A stretch of DNA of 64,000 nucleotides from Gracilariopsis chorda (taxonomy: Eukaryota; Rhodophyta; Florideophyceae; Gracilariales; Gracilariaceae): positions 310,001-374,000 of the forward strand of contig NBIV01000034.1 in NCBI GenBank assembly GCA_003194525.1, read 5' to 3'. Under the pieces are notes generated by a model. It ran no database searches. It had not been told where the DNA came from and saw only the letters and a list, made by a program, of their open reading frames with translations. The position numbers and the translations under genes are program-made. Below are positions 1 through 11,247 of this stretch, piece after piece. The number at the start of each line of letters is the position of its first letter. Position 1 is the first letter of the stretch.

Positions 1-618
1 CGACGTGGGAAGGGCGCGGAGAGTTAGGAACGCCGTGGAAGCCATGGCCAGTACCAAGGGTATGTGCGTTTGTGCGCACGTGCACCCAATTACGTCCGTT
101 GTCGAACGGCAACCGAATGTGCCGTTTGTGTACACACAAACACGACCGCTTGGCCGCCAATGTGCACACACAAATTGTGTCTTTGTGTTTTTCGGAGTCG
201 CCCAGTGTCGTAGCGGATGATGATCATAGAATGAAAGTGAAGATGGCGCCAGAGTAGATGGTTCAAGCTCTGTAGTCTGTACATTTCTTTTTGAACTAGA
301 TTGCAATTGTTCACACAGAATATATCTCTGTAAAAATTTGAACAGACTGCTCTCAAAACTGACACTCAAGCCCCACGTAATAATTTAGTAGTTATGGCGC
401 AGGCTCGTGTCTAGAGCACGCGCCTAGGGCAGCCAAGCTGTTAGTGGACCGTAAGCGAGGCGTACAGAGCTCGCGCTGCTCGCAGTGAGCTGCGCGAGCT
501 CACGCCGAGGAAGAGGGCAATAAAGACAAAGCCGATCTGTTCCCGGGGAGGACCCGAGGAGGAGAGGAGAGGGAGATATTTTTAGCTCCCAAGACATATT
601 GGCGGTGAGATAAACAAA
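1..618. other. Unassigned left edge, possible inserted repeat
   Basis: I see no gene here. The stretch lies where element C should continue toward its 3' LTR, yet it does not resemble the antisense gene of elements A or B. It has GT/AC-rich runs (about 60-190) and a 10-bp inverted repeat, GAGCTCGCGC at 467-476 and its complement at 492-501. Near 390-410 a short string loosely resembles the initiator-Met half-tRNA primer site used by some Ty1/copia elements, so part of it could be another LTR. This is weak. Confidence 0.25.
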
Positions 619-816
619 GTGGCTCTGCTGCGCGTTACGCGCACGCATCAAGCTGTTCCGCCCGTGGGGGCGAGTATTGATCCGCATGCTGTGGCAGTGC
701 GCCAGTTCCTGCTTACGGTGGGTGATCCCGTTCCGGAGACGGTGACAGACCTGACAGAGCTCCAGAGTCTCGTGGAGCAGCTACTCGGAGGGGGGAGTAA
801 TTCTATGGGAGTCTAA
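619..816 (+). pseudogene. Antisense accessory gene of element C (C-terminal remnant)
   Basis: A short reading frame opposite to element C gag-pol. Its end (motif VRQFLLTVGD, then VTDLTELQSLVEQL) matches the C-termini of the antisense genes in A (ISQFLRQVGL, then GDVTVMRDALIARL) and B (IGHFLRGAGL, then GDVTAMADALAYRL) in order and spacing. It lies at the same relative place, just beyond the chromodomain and purine-rich block. The remainder of the gene is not recognisable to its left. Function unknown. Confidence 0.5.
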
Positions 817-1739
817 AGGGGCTAATAGGGGCGACCTAGTACTTTAGGCGGATTCCCCCGCGTAGCGCTGTAAAAGTTTTTCGTCCGGCTGCTGTCGGTT
901 GCGCTAAGTCCTCGCCTTCTTCTTTTTCTTCTTTTTCATGGCACGGCAGGTTCTGCTAGGTGCGATGTGTTCCGCTATATGCCATTTATTCGGTCGCTGT
1001 GGGTTTTCAGCCTACTTGCGCGCTGTCCAGAGTTGCTTGTATCGGTTTTCATGTCCTAGAGTGGTATTGTAAGACCTTCGAGCGAGGTAAGTGCTCAATT
1101 TGTTCGAGGGTATCCTGTTCGGGAGGATAATTGTACTAACGGGCTTGGTATTCCAGCTCCCCATTGGGGGTATGCCCATGCCCGACGATGCGATTGACTA
1201 CGTATTGTTGCTCGTAGACGTCCCGTTCTACTCGCGGTGGTGCTACGGGCGTGGACGTTTCCCCGAGAGAGGGGTCTCCGCTCACTTTGCTGGTTTCAGA
1301 GTCATGGTCCATGGCAGTGCCCGGCAGCGACGACGGTGTGGCTGCTCGTATCCCGTGCGCTTCCTCTCCGAGGTCCATGGGATTCCCGTGAGGGTTACCT
1401 TCCGTCGTGTTGACGGTGCCTCCACTTCCATGTTCTCGTAGCCCTTCTTGTCACGCTAGCCTTCTCGCACCGCTAGCTTCCTCCTTGGGGTGAGTGTGTC
1501 CGCTCCAGTGAGTACTTTCCGTGCTCCGCTCGCTAAGCATATGGTGGGGTGTCACGTGCCACGGAGGTGGATCGGACCCAAGCGTTCGCTTTCCCGTGTC
1601 AACGGTCGATTGGCCGTGGCTGTGAAGAAGTGTGTGGCCGGCAGAAAGCACAGACTGCGCCGCCGGCCGCTCGTTTATAGACTCTTCTAGGTCTATGTTA
1701 GCCTAATTTAAGGAGGGTACCGAATGCAGTCTCAATTTG

Positions 1740-1776
1740 GAGTTGCATTGTAATTTAGAGAATTACAATGCAACTC
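1740..1776. repeat. Perfect 16-bp inverted repeat (hairpin)
   Basis: GAGTTGCATTGTAATT at 1740-1755 is followed by a 5-base loop and its exact reverse complement at 1761-1776. It interrupts the linker of element C. It could be a tiny inserted element or a structured site; no duplication of flanking bases decides between these. Confidence 0.7.
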
Positions 1777-2345
1777 TCTCTAATTCTACCTCTCAAAGTG
1801 GCTTACTCTGTTAAATCCGGATTTCCAGTTTTTCGGTGGCGATCGTTCTGTGACTGGTACACTTGCACCTGGTTTCGTACTGTTCCTCTGTATTGAACAC
1901 GCGTCTAAGGTGGGCGAGGCTTGTCGTGTGTTGGTTAACTCCACAGTTGTTGGTAACTCCCCACTTACAGTGGCGTGCCCCTGCTCGTCCGTATCACGGC
2001 TCCTGCCCGCCGTGATGGCAATGTGTCTGAACCGCTGGAAACCTCCCGATCCTGGGTCTGCGGTAACCATACGGGAAGCATAGGCAGTCGTCTTGTCTTC
2101 CGTTTGTGAGGCGTTGCGCAAGCCGCCGGTCCCGTTCCGCCGCGTGGGCGGTTCTAACACCCTGTTCAGGCGTGCGTCCGCTGGGGCGGCTTCAGTATCA
2201 CCTTCTTGATGCAGCGTGGCTATGGGTCCGCGAGGGACGTAAGAAACGCGAGGAATGCCTGTCCCCTCCCCCTCCTTAGGTTGAGCGGTGGGAGTGCGAG
2301 CTATTATCCAAAGAGGGGTTCAATACGCGTATTTGTATGCCCAGC

Positions 2346-2350
2346 GTTAT
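2346..2350. repeat. Target-site duplication of element A (left copy)
   Basis: GTTAT lies directly before the 5' LTR of element A. The same five bases lie directly after its 3' LTR (14021-14025). Five base pairs is usual for Ty3/gypsy integration and fixes both outer boundaries of A. Confidence 0.9.
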
Positions 2351-3252
2351 TGAAGTGCAATCCTCAAGGAAGAAGACTCAGCGATGCCCTGTGGACTTGG
2401 TGTTTTTGCCGCTTTCGCGTATTTATGATTATTACCGCTATTAGCGGGTGTCTCAGCCCTCAGCGGATCCGCACTGTGCGCCAGGTGCACACCTGTGCAT
2501 GCGCCGTGTGCCGCCCAAGGCGTGAGTGGACCACGTGTGACACGGATAGTCAAGAGGAGGTTGGCACCACGGTGTGGACATTTAGTTAACTTATATTTAT
2601 TATTCATTATTTATCTACGCTACAGTAGGGAGATTACTACACTATATAGTGGCTCGGCGACCTCGCCCTGACACTGAGTAAACTTCCCCAACCAGGGTTC
2701 TTGGCTCTAAGTCTTTTCCGCTTTCGCGAGTCTTCTACACTCCTCGGAGGTAAAGCCGCGTTACTAACGGTAGACCTATCCACCCTGCGTCACTAGGAGT
2801 ATCACCGCCTTGGGCACTTGTCACTTAATTCACCACCGCCGTGTTCTCGCCCCTGTATAGGGTTCCTTTGTACCTTTTTCCGTGGTCCCGTTGGCCCACA
2901 CCCCTGTCGCCCCCAGTCGGGCATCCTCCGTATTTCCTTTACCCCACTCTCGTGGTTTCTACCCCTTTGTATGGTTGCTCGTCACCGCTGACGCGTGTCT
3001 CTCGTGCCGGTATCCCGTGACGTCCTCCCCCACTTACCTGGACTCGTACTCCTTGGAAGGGCTGCTTTCCCATTCGTGGTAATCCTAATCCTACCGTTTC
3101 AACTCTCCCCGCTTGGCATGAGGGTGAGCCTCAGCTTTACAACCCGACTTCGTCGTGCTCATCCGGAGAGGCTCCGTTCGCTGTATTACCCTCCAGAGGG
3201 GAAGATTCCAAACGTCTTCGTGTGTTGTCCCGCTTGCGGGTATTGCAATACA
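2351..3252 (+). repeat. 5' LTR of element A
   Basis: 902 bp, beginning TGAAGTGCAAT and ending ATTGCAATACA, so its ends form an imperfect inverted repeat of about 11 bp. Same length as, and about 97% identical to, 13119-14020. AT-rich blocks near 2590-2615 and 2640-2650 are the only TATA-like stretches. Confidence 0.92.
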
Positions 3253-3255
3253 AAG

Positions 3256-3275
3256 TGGTCTCCCGACCTAGAATC
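3256..3275 (+). other. Candidate primer-binding site of element A
   Basis: Three bases after the LTR comes TGGTCTCCCGACCTAGAA. Element C has TGGTCTCCGGACATAGAA at the same place (minus strand, just left of 19313). A shared TGG-starting string abutting two diverged LTRs is what a tRNA 3'-end primer site should look like. I cannot say which tRNA it matches. Confidence 0.65.
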
Positions 3276-3367
3276 GGAAACGGTTAAGTTTTGTATTACC
3301 TCTCCTCGGAGATTCACTGTCCAAATTTTTGGTTTCTTACCACTTCGTGGGAGTTTTTGGTCTACAC

Positions 3368-5482
3368 ATGTCTCGGCGACCATCCTCCGCCGAACCCGTT
3401 GTCACGCGGAGTCGTTCCGTCAGTGACGTGGAACAGGCAGAGATCTCGAAGGTCCCCGCTGGCCACCCTCGACGTGCCACTTTGAAAGGCAAGTCGAAAG
3501 GCCAAGACTCGTCGAGAGCCCAGAAACCCCCGCCTAAGGCGTTGAAGGACGCTCCCAACTCTGGTGTCGACCCGGCTTCTGCCGATGTAGCTGCACCCCG
3601 GAGGGGAGACCCCGATACCGACGCCCCCCCTAGTGTCCAAGCGCAGCTTGAGGAGATGCGTGAAGCACACAATGCCCTCGTGGAGGAGTTTGAAGTCCTG
3701 CGTGTCAGGTTTGATACCTCTTCTATGAAGGATTTGGTTGAGGACATTCGCCTTTTAAGGGCGGATGTCAACACTGTGTTAGAATGTTTTGGTGTCCCTG
3801 CCAACTATGTTGAGAATGTGGAAACCCGATTTGATCGTGTCAGTGCCCGTCTGAGGACGTTGGAGCAAACTATCTTGATGGATGACAACGTCCCGGGTGA
3901 AGCCGCTGCTGTCTCGCAAAAAGCGAGGCGCGAAAAGAAAGATTCTACCCGCTGCACTCGCAAGAAGCAGGCCAAGCACGATCCCGACTCGTCGGATTCC
4001 TCCCTGTCTTCACAGGATTGTCACCATTCAGATGGTTCGGTGTCGTCGGATTCTTCGTCGGACGATGATCGTCGCCGACGCCCGTCCCATTCTAAACGGT
4101 CTTCTTCCACCCAAGGTGTGATTCGCCCCCGGAGGAAGGGAAGGAAACACTTAGGATTGAGGGAACTCAAATGTACTAATCCCCTCTACAAGAGGTTGGT
4201 ATCGTACCGATATTATCGGCTTGAGGACTCCTCATTGGATCGTACACCCCGCGATACGGGTAAGGTGAAGGACTGCATAAAGCGTATGCAGCTTTCCCTT
4301 CGTAATCAGTCCGTTTCTGGAGAAGATCCCATATTGGTGTTAGACTTTCTCGGAAGGTTCGTTTCCGAAGCGGACATACTTGGTATGAACGAAGGACAGG
4401 CGTTCATTGCCCTACCGTATTTTCTACGTGGCCTCGCCGAGGATCAATACAACTATGTAAGAGGTTCTTCCCGAGCCTCCGAAGGAGGTGTAACGTGCTG
4501 GCCGGAAGCGGTTCAGTACCTCTTGCGATCCTACGCGACGAACAACGCTATTCAGGCGGCTATTCTCGCTCTACGCGATACCCGCCAGAAATCTGGAGAG
4601 ACGGAAACCGAATTCTCGGTACGCCTTAATAAGGCTTTCCACAGGTGTGGCAATGTTTACTCGTCTGGAGAGCGCTGCACCATGTACATCGATGGATTGG
4701 ATCCGGCAATCCGTACGCTGGTGGCCCGATATCGGGAGGATCGTCGTAACACCACCTACCTGGAGTTGATTCAACACCCGCAAGCGGAAGGTGATGCACT
4801 TCGAGCTCGTATCCCTGCATCGAACTCTCGTCCCGCCAAGGCGTTGATGATGGAAGCCAGTTCACCATCTTTATCGCTAGCAGCGAGTGGACGCCCTTCA
4901 AGGGACTACGATAACGTTTACCTCACTCAGGCCGGTGCTCAGTCTATTCCGACCACGGAACTGCCGTCCACGACAGATGTGCCCTACGACACAGCTCAGG
5001 AGAATTCCCTGCTGTATGTTGACGGACCCCGTGTTCACGGACATCGCATCCCCTATTCGAATGGTGCCCTCCGGCAGAGTCGTCCCGGATGGAAGGATTC
5101 CCGCCCAGCGGTGAGACACACGGATGCTCGTCCCGGTCAGCCGCCCCCACGCTCTGGAGTCGTATGCCACATATGTTACGAACACGGTCACATTTCAGCG
5201 GACTGCATCCTCACTTTGAGAGAAGTAACCCAAGTGATCGGTAACTATGAAGCCCTTACTCCAGCGGAGAAGCAGACCGTTCCGATTGCCTCGTACTTAC
5301 GAGCGAAGACGGACTTCCCCCGGAATATCCCGGATAGGAACCCGCGACACGCGTTGCATTCCCCTGCTGAGCAAGTCACTAACCCCCGTCTTGTTCGACA
5401 AGACACCCCCGCTAGCGCTCCACTGCTAGTGGTTCAGGATTCTGAGACCCCGCCTCAGGCGGAACGGGCTCAGGAAAACTGA
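3368..5482 (+). CDS. Gag polyprotein of element A
   Basis: Structural protein of the retrotransposon particle, about 704 residues from the first ATG after the LTR; the frame is open further upstream but without an earlier ATG. It has a basic, Ser-rich N-terminal third with a predicted helical or coiled stretch (about 3640-3870), an acidic Ser/Asp tract, and a retrotransposon gag core around 4240-4820. Near the C-terminus is one CCHC zinc knuckle, CHICYEHGHISADC (about 5164-5205), which binds RNA. The same knuckle region survives in element C. Uninterrupted here. Confidence 0.88.
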   Translation: MSRRPSSAEPVVTRSRSVSDVEQAEISKVPAGHPRRATLKGKSKGQDSSRAQKPPPKALKDAPNSGVDPASADVAAPRRGDPDTDAPPSVQAQLEEMREAHNALVEEFEVLRVRFDTSSMKDLVEDIRLLRADVNTVLECFGVPANYVENVETRFDRVSARLRTLEQTILMDDNVPGEAAAVSQKARREKKDSTRCTRKKQAKHDPDSSDSSLSSQDCHHSDGSVSSDSSSDDDRRRRPSHSKRSSSTQGVIRPRRKGRKHLGLRELKCTNPLYKRLVSYRYYRLEDSSLDRTPRDTGKVKDCIKRMQLSLRNQSVSGEDPILVLDFLGRFVSEADILGMNEGQAFIALPYFLRGLAEDQYNYVRGSSRASEGGVTCWPEAVQYLLRSYATNNAIQAAILALRDTRQKSGETETEFSVRLNKAFHRCGNVYSSGERCTMYIDGLDPAIRTLVARYREDRRNTTYLELIQHPQAEGDALRARIPASNSRPAKALMMEASSPSLSLAASGRPSRDYDNVYLTQAGAQSIPTTELPSTTDVPYDTAQENSLLYVDGPRVHGHRIPYSNGALRQSRPGWKDSRPAVRHTDARPGQPPPRSGVVCHICYEHGHISADCILTLREVTQVIGNYEALTPAEKQTVPIASYLRAKTDFPRNIPDRNPRHALHSPAEQVTNPRLVRQDTPASAPLLVVQDSETPPQAERAQEN

Positions 5483-5520
5483 TTTCGGGAGTCTCCCCTA
5501 CGGGAGAGGCGCCCTCAGAG

Positions 5521-8500
5521 TTGAGGTCGAAGGCGCCCGAGGCGTCACTGCCTCGCTCCCCGGTCAAAATCCTTACTAGGAAACAGGCCGTCTCAGAGGT
5601 GAACTCTGAACACTTTAGTGTTCTGAGTCGACCGTGGAAACGTGTTCGAAACAACCGGTTCCCGGACAGAGTTTTGGTAATGGCCAAGAGAAACTACAAG
5701 GTATATGCTGACCTTGGCCTTTCCACCCAGTTTATGGTGCGAGTCCTCACTGTTTTGGACACAGGTGCAGGCCCGAACTTCATCGTTGAGTCGCTCCTGC
5801 CACCGTCTTTGCAGTCTCATATCCGCCATGGCGTGATACCGGATGTCGCGGATGCGAATGATAACCCGTTATCAACGGTTGGGACAATCGACCTGGTCGT
5901 GCGCCTTGGCTCCTTTCTTGTGAAAATCAACTTTATTGTTTGTCGGAAACTTGCCGCCCCTTTGATCTTGGGATGCGACCTCTGTGACAGATTCGTAGAC
6001 CATCAGGCCCCGTCTAAGACGTGTGGAAATGGAAGACGGCTCCTCCGTTTCGATCGTACGTCGTCCTCTACGACGTGCCTCGAAGAAGCAAGTTCCATTA
6101 CCTGCTGCGCAGGAACCCCCACCGGCTTCCCGGGACTCTACAAAGCTCCGCGTTGCCACGTCTGTCCAACTTCCCCCGGAATCTCAAGTTTGGGTACGAG
6201 TCTCTTCCCGTCAACACGGTTTACGAGTAATTCAACCCCTTTCATCCTTATATGATAGGTATCAACCCGCCGTGGCGAATGGAGTAGCTCAAATTGAGCC
6301 TGACAAACCGTTCAACGTGCTGGTCGCCAATCTAGGCTCTACGCCCCAGTCACTGGTGAAAAACCAAGTCATTGGTTCGGTAATGCCCCACCCCACCGCG
6401 ATGGTTCCCACGAGAATGACCGCCGCCGATGTCCTCGGTCTCGTTCACTCTAAGGAGGGGGAGGACACTGCCGTCCAAATGCCGAAATGCTCGGATGCTA
6501 AGCCGGTTCCAACGAGTTACGACCGGATTGATCCCGTGAAAGAACTCGAGGAACGTGACCTCGGTCATGTGCCGGAATCGCACCGTGAACGTCTCCGTGA
6601 GATGCTACGGAATTTCACCACGATGTGGGATGGCTCCCTAGGGGAGATTACTACAACGGAGCACCGGATTGACTTGCTACCTGATACCAGGCCGATCGCT
6701 CAGCACCCCTATAGGGCAGGCCCTAAAGCTCGAGAAGAGGAAGAATTCCAAGTGGAGAAGATGCTCCGAGCTGGAGTAATAGAACCGGCTCAGTCGCCGT
6801 GGGCATCCCCAGTGGTACTGGCTCCGAAACCGGATGGATCCTGGCGCTTTTGCATCGACTACCGTCGACTGAACGCCGTAACCATCAAGGATGTGTACCC
6901 GATCCCACGAATGGATGAGTACATCGATTCACTCGGACATGCTACCGTTTTCACGGCCCTAGACGCCAATTGGGGATACTTGCAGGTGCCCGTCAGGGAA
7001 CAGGACCGCGAAAAGACTGCTTTTGTCTGTCACTCCGGACTCTACCGTTTCAAACGGATGCCTTTTGGTTTGACCAATGCTCCCGCTAATTTCCAGCATG
7101 CTATCGACATACTACTGGCTCGCTTCAAATGGCGTACATGCCTCGTCTACCTGGACGATATCAAAGTATTCTCAGATAATCTGGATGACCACCTCACACA
7201 CGTGAGAGATATCATGACCACGCTACGTGAAGCTGGAGTTACTCTCAAGTTGAGGAAATGTGAGTTCTTTACAGATACAGTGAAGTATCTGGGCCACATA
7301 ATCCGCCCTGGGCGTGTGATGATCGAGGAAGCTCGATTTAAGACGCTCCGTCAAGCGAAGGAACCCGCCACTCAAACGGAACTACGCTACTTTCTAGGAT
7401 TAGTCAACGTCTATCGACGGTTTATCCCGAGTTTTGCGGATATCTCAGCACCCTTGAACGCGCTCTTGCGGAAAGGCCAACCACCGAAATTGGAACCCTT
7501 TACGTCCGTCGAGACGAAGGCGTTTAACTCCCTCAAGGAGGCTGTAACATCAGCACCGATCTTATCGTTACCGAAACCCGGACTACCGTTTACCGTAGAC
7601 ACGGATGCTAGTGACTACCAAGTAGGTTGCGCTCTCTTTCAGACAACTCCCGAAGGAGAACGAACCCCTATTGGGTACTGGTCACGCTCACTGAATGTTC
7701 ACGAGCGGAATTACTCCGTCTCGGAGAAAGAGTGTCTTGCAGTTGTGTGGGCACTCTCCGCTCTCTGCCCCTATCTCATGGGTGTGCACTTCACCGTTTA
7801 CATGGATCACTCGTCATTACGATGGCTCATGACAGTCTCTGAACCATCAGGCCACTTAATGCGTTGGAGGCTCCGCCTTGCGGAATTCGACTTCGAGGTG
7901 ATCGACAAGAAGGGCACAAAGAACGCTCAGGCGGACGCGCTGTCTCGTTTGCCCACGGATGGTGAAACTCTACCCGCTGGGGACGAGGACATTCCTTGCT
8001 TCGTCGTCGACGGTCGAGAACCGGAGAACCCGGACCGTGAACCCGATAACTCGGATGAAGAACCGGAATCGAATGATGAACTGGACGCACTACTCGTCTC
8101 GGACGATGCTCAGAAACCCCCACCGGGTAATTTCGTGCCAATACCCCCGGAGGAGATGGTCAGAGAACAACAAGGTGATCCTTTCTGTACTCAGATTCGC
8201 GCCCGACTTAATGGCGGTGCGCAACTTCCTTTCGAGGTGAATGATGTTGGATACCTCGTCAGGACGGTTCAAACAACCCCACAGGTAGTGGTACAGCATA
8301 CTCTACAATCTAGAGTGTTGCACTTGTCGCACTATGCGAAACTTTGTGGACACGCCGGTGGACGGAAACTTTACCTCACGTTGCGACGGAGTTACTATTG
8401 GCCAGCCATGGCTGTGGACTGCTACGCGACTGTGCGGTCATGCACGGAGTGTGCCAAAAACCGGGTCAAACTCCGGAAGCACTCAAAGAAGTTGAAGTTA

Positions 8501-11031
8501 TTCCCAGCACGGGCCCCTCTCGAGTTTTTCGCAATTGACCTCTTGGGACCGCTGCTCACCACAAAGCGTGGACATAAGTTTTTACTCGTTATCACGGATC
8601 GTTTCTCCAAGTTGGTTCGCACCGTACCCTTACGGAAGATATCCGCTTTCGCGGTGGCGCAAGCCTTCGTCACCCATTGGGTATTTGTCTACGAACCACC
8701 GGTTAACATTCTATCCGATAACGGAAAGCAATTCGCATCGCGATTCTTTGAGGACGTGTGTCGGATTCCCGATATCAAGAATCTGTTCACAACGACCTAC
8801 CACCCCCAGTGTAATGGGCAAGTCGAGCGGTTTAACCGAACGCTGTTAGCCTCTCTCCGTTCTTACGTTGCTGATCACCCCACAACATAGGACCTGTACA
8901 CTGACGCCTTGACGTTTGCGTATAACACACAGGTACACTGTACAACGGGTTTGACTCCATTTGAATTGGTACTTTCGCGTCATCCGCCTGCCGTAGCGTT
9001 GGAACCCCAGCCTACGCTGGCAAACTTCCCTTCCGTGAAGGATTATCGCCAACGATGGAAAGCGTGGCTTACGAAGTTAATCCCGGTCGCCCGGAGCTCC
9101 ATGGCACGAGCACAGGCCGCGTACAAGCGTGATTTTGACTCTCGTGTACGAGGTACAGCACCGCCAATTAAAGAGGGTGACTATGTCTTCGTCCGTAAGG
9201 AGCACTGGAACCCTGATAGGGAGAAACGGCATAAGCTCTCACCCGTCGCGGACGGTCCCTACAAGGTCATATCAGTGGATAACGACACCTTAGTGGTGGA
9301 AATGAACGACGCTCATGAGCGGATTTCCCGCGATCGCGTTGTTATGGCGCCGCCACCTTCTGTAGAGGTTGCTTACCAAGATGAGAACCAACACACCCCA
9401 GTGGAAAAACCCACATCTGTGGTTAACAGTCCTTCTGTGTTGCCACACCCTTCAAGGGGACTCTCAGATATACCGTCCTTATCGGACGCAGGCCCGAATG
9501 GCCTTTCTTCTCTAGCGCCACCACGCGGTGTCTATCCCCGCAGTTTGGGCGCTTCTACCACTCCCAATGCCGCTCCATGTAAGGAGGGGGAGGAGAACCC
9601 TAACTCTCGTCCAGAGACTGAAACCGCTTCGTCGCGTCATGACAACCGTGGTGCACGGACCTCCAGAAACATCGAAAAGGACAATAGTGGACCGAGAATT
9701 CCGTGTACTGACGTGCCATCTTCGCATTTGCGCGCTACAGCTACCGCTGAACCCTCTCGAGGAATTTCTACCGCATCTGCGCCAGATTGCACTCCCCACC
9801 GGGATTATAGTCGTCATAATGCACCACGCAGTGGGAAGTCTCTCGCCAACGTGAAATCGTTGCAGGAAACTATTCGCGTTCGCGATACTGAACCGGCTGT
9901 ACCGTCGAGCGTTGATCCGCATTCCGTGGGTCACGGTTCGTCAACAACAGCTACGCTGGATAATGCAGAGCAGGCCCTCGCAGGATCCTCTGAGCCGACT
10001 ACACCTGACGTGGTAACTCCTACTGCACGGCAGAACACACCGGCCAGGCCGGGCAAGCACACCGTACAGGACGGAAGGAAAACGACCAGCAAGCTGGATT
10101 CTGGTTTAGGACCATCGCGCAGTCGCGAACTCACTCCGAGTGTCTCGGTTGATTCGACAGTGTCGCCGAAGTCGCACCGGTCACTCCGGAAGGAAAGCAC
10201 GTCAAAGACGGAAATACTTCGTCGCCAAAGCGAGACAACACACCGGCAGCACCGTTGCAACCGCCCTCACGTGAGGAGGTGGAACGCAACACGGCGCGGA
10301 CAACCCTCGACCATCCGTTGCAAACGGCACGTGACCCCGACACCGTACGGACGGCAAAGGCACCAATTACCGCCCGAGGCGAATCGACGCGTACTGTACG
10401 ACGCACCGTGGTGCAACCGACTTCGTCGTCTGAAGCACCCCCGTCAAGACGGATATCTACACACAAACCTGTGGTTCGCGACCCAGATGCTCATCTTTCA
10501 GATGCGTTAGAAGCCCCTCAAAGGGTATCGTCAATAGAAGCCCCCTCAAGGAGTGAAGAAACCGCGAAGCGGGATACTTTAACCCACAGCAAGGGTCCCG
10601 ATACGCACCATCAAGTGGTCAAGGCAAACGGCCGTGCCGAGGACCTCCAGACCCGCGAAACGGATGAACCTACCCGGAAACCGGTTAATGACCCCTCAAA
10701 GGGCATGGAAAGGCAGTACCAAGCCATGCCCCTTCCGGGGAAGACTGTCCAACACCCACCAGTGGTGGTAGAGCCTGCCGTGCAGGACGCGATAATGCGA
10801 ACACGGCGAGGACGGGAAGTCTACAAACAGGAGTTTGTCATTGACCACATTGTGGAACATTCTTACCATCCAGATGGTTACATCCAGTACCGCGTACGCT
10901 GGTACGGTTTCGGGCCCGAATATGATTCGGATGAGCCGATAGAGCACCTCCCACGTTCGAAAGTGGTTTCATATCATCGCAGAACGCGAACAGGAATCCC
11001 GGCATCGGTGATACACGCCCAAGTGGGATAA
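5521..11031 (+). mobile_element. Pol region of element A with C-terminal chromodomain
   Basis: Domains in order: aspartic protease (DTGAGPN, about 5758-5780), reverse transcriptase (about 6740-7300, active-site YLDD at 7148-7159), RNase H (about 7590-7930), integrase zinc-binding region (about 8320-8460), integrase catalytic core (about 8530-8880), GPY/F-type module (about 9150-9340), a roughly 1.4-kb Pro/Thr/Ser-rich linker, and a chromodomain (about 10810-10985, motif YRVRWYGFGPEYDSDEPIEHL). A chromodomain after integrase is the mark of chromoviruses and is thought to steer insertion to particular chromatin. The linker is unusually long. A few breaks are present. Confidence 0.9.
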
Positions 11032-11039
11032 GCAAGCCG

Positions 11040-11115
11040 TTGCGGTGGAAAGGAAGGAAATGAAGGATCGAGTTGTGGTATGGAAAGGAAGAAAGGAAAG
11101 GAAAGAAGAAGAAAC
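11040..11115 (+). other. Purine-rich block between sense and antisense genes of element A
   Basis: An almost pure A/G tract follows the chromodomain stop. Equivalent purine-rich blocks, on the element strand, lie after the chromodomain in B (about 54890-54925) and C (about 910-940). The real polypurine tract next to the 3' LTR is elsewhere (13107-13118), so this is a second one. Confidence 0.5.
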
Positions 11116-11247
11116 ACAAGTCAAATTGGATTTTACTCGATACGATCGATGGAACACCGACTAGTCGAAGGACTACATTACGTCACAAGGTTGCCCCCCC
11201 ATGGTGAGGGAACACGCCCCCTCTACGGGTTGGAACTGCCCCCCACC

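Larger units (their letters stand above)
619..2350 (-). mobile_element. Element C, distal part: linker, chromodomain and antisense-gene remnant
   Basis: Downstream end of the old minus-strand Ty3/gypsy element C, cut off from its body by element A. Reading leftward on the minus strand, about 2350-1240 is a Ser/Thr/Pro-rich linker like those of A and B. The plus-strand text near 2258-2320 also aligns with the linker of B near 56290-56350. A chromodomain remnant follows near 1240-1080, including the motif VYEQQYVVNRIVGH, compared with VYKQEFVIDHIVEH in A. A pyrimidine-rich block at about 910-940 (purine-rich on the element strand) comes next. Then on the plus strand, 619-816 encodes the C-terminal part of the antisense gene. 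Old and broken in many places. Confidence 0.75.
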
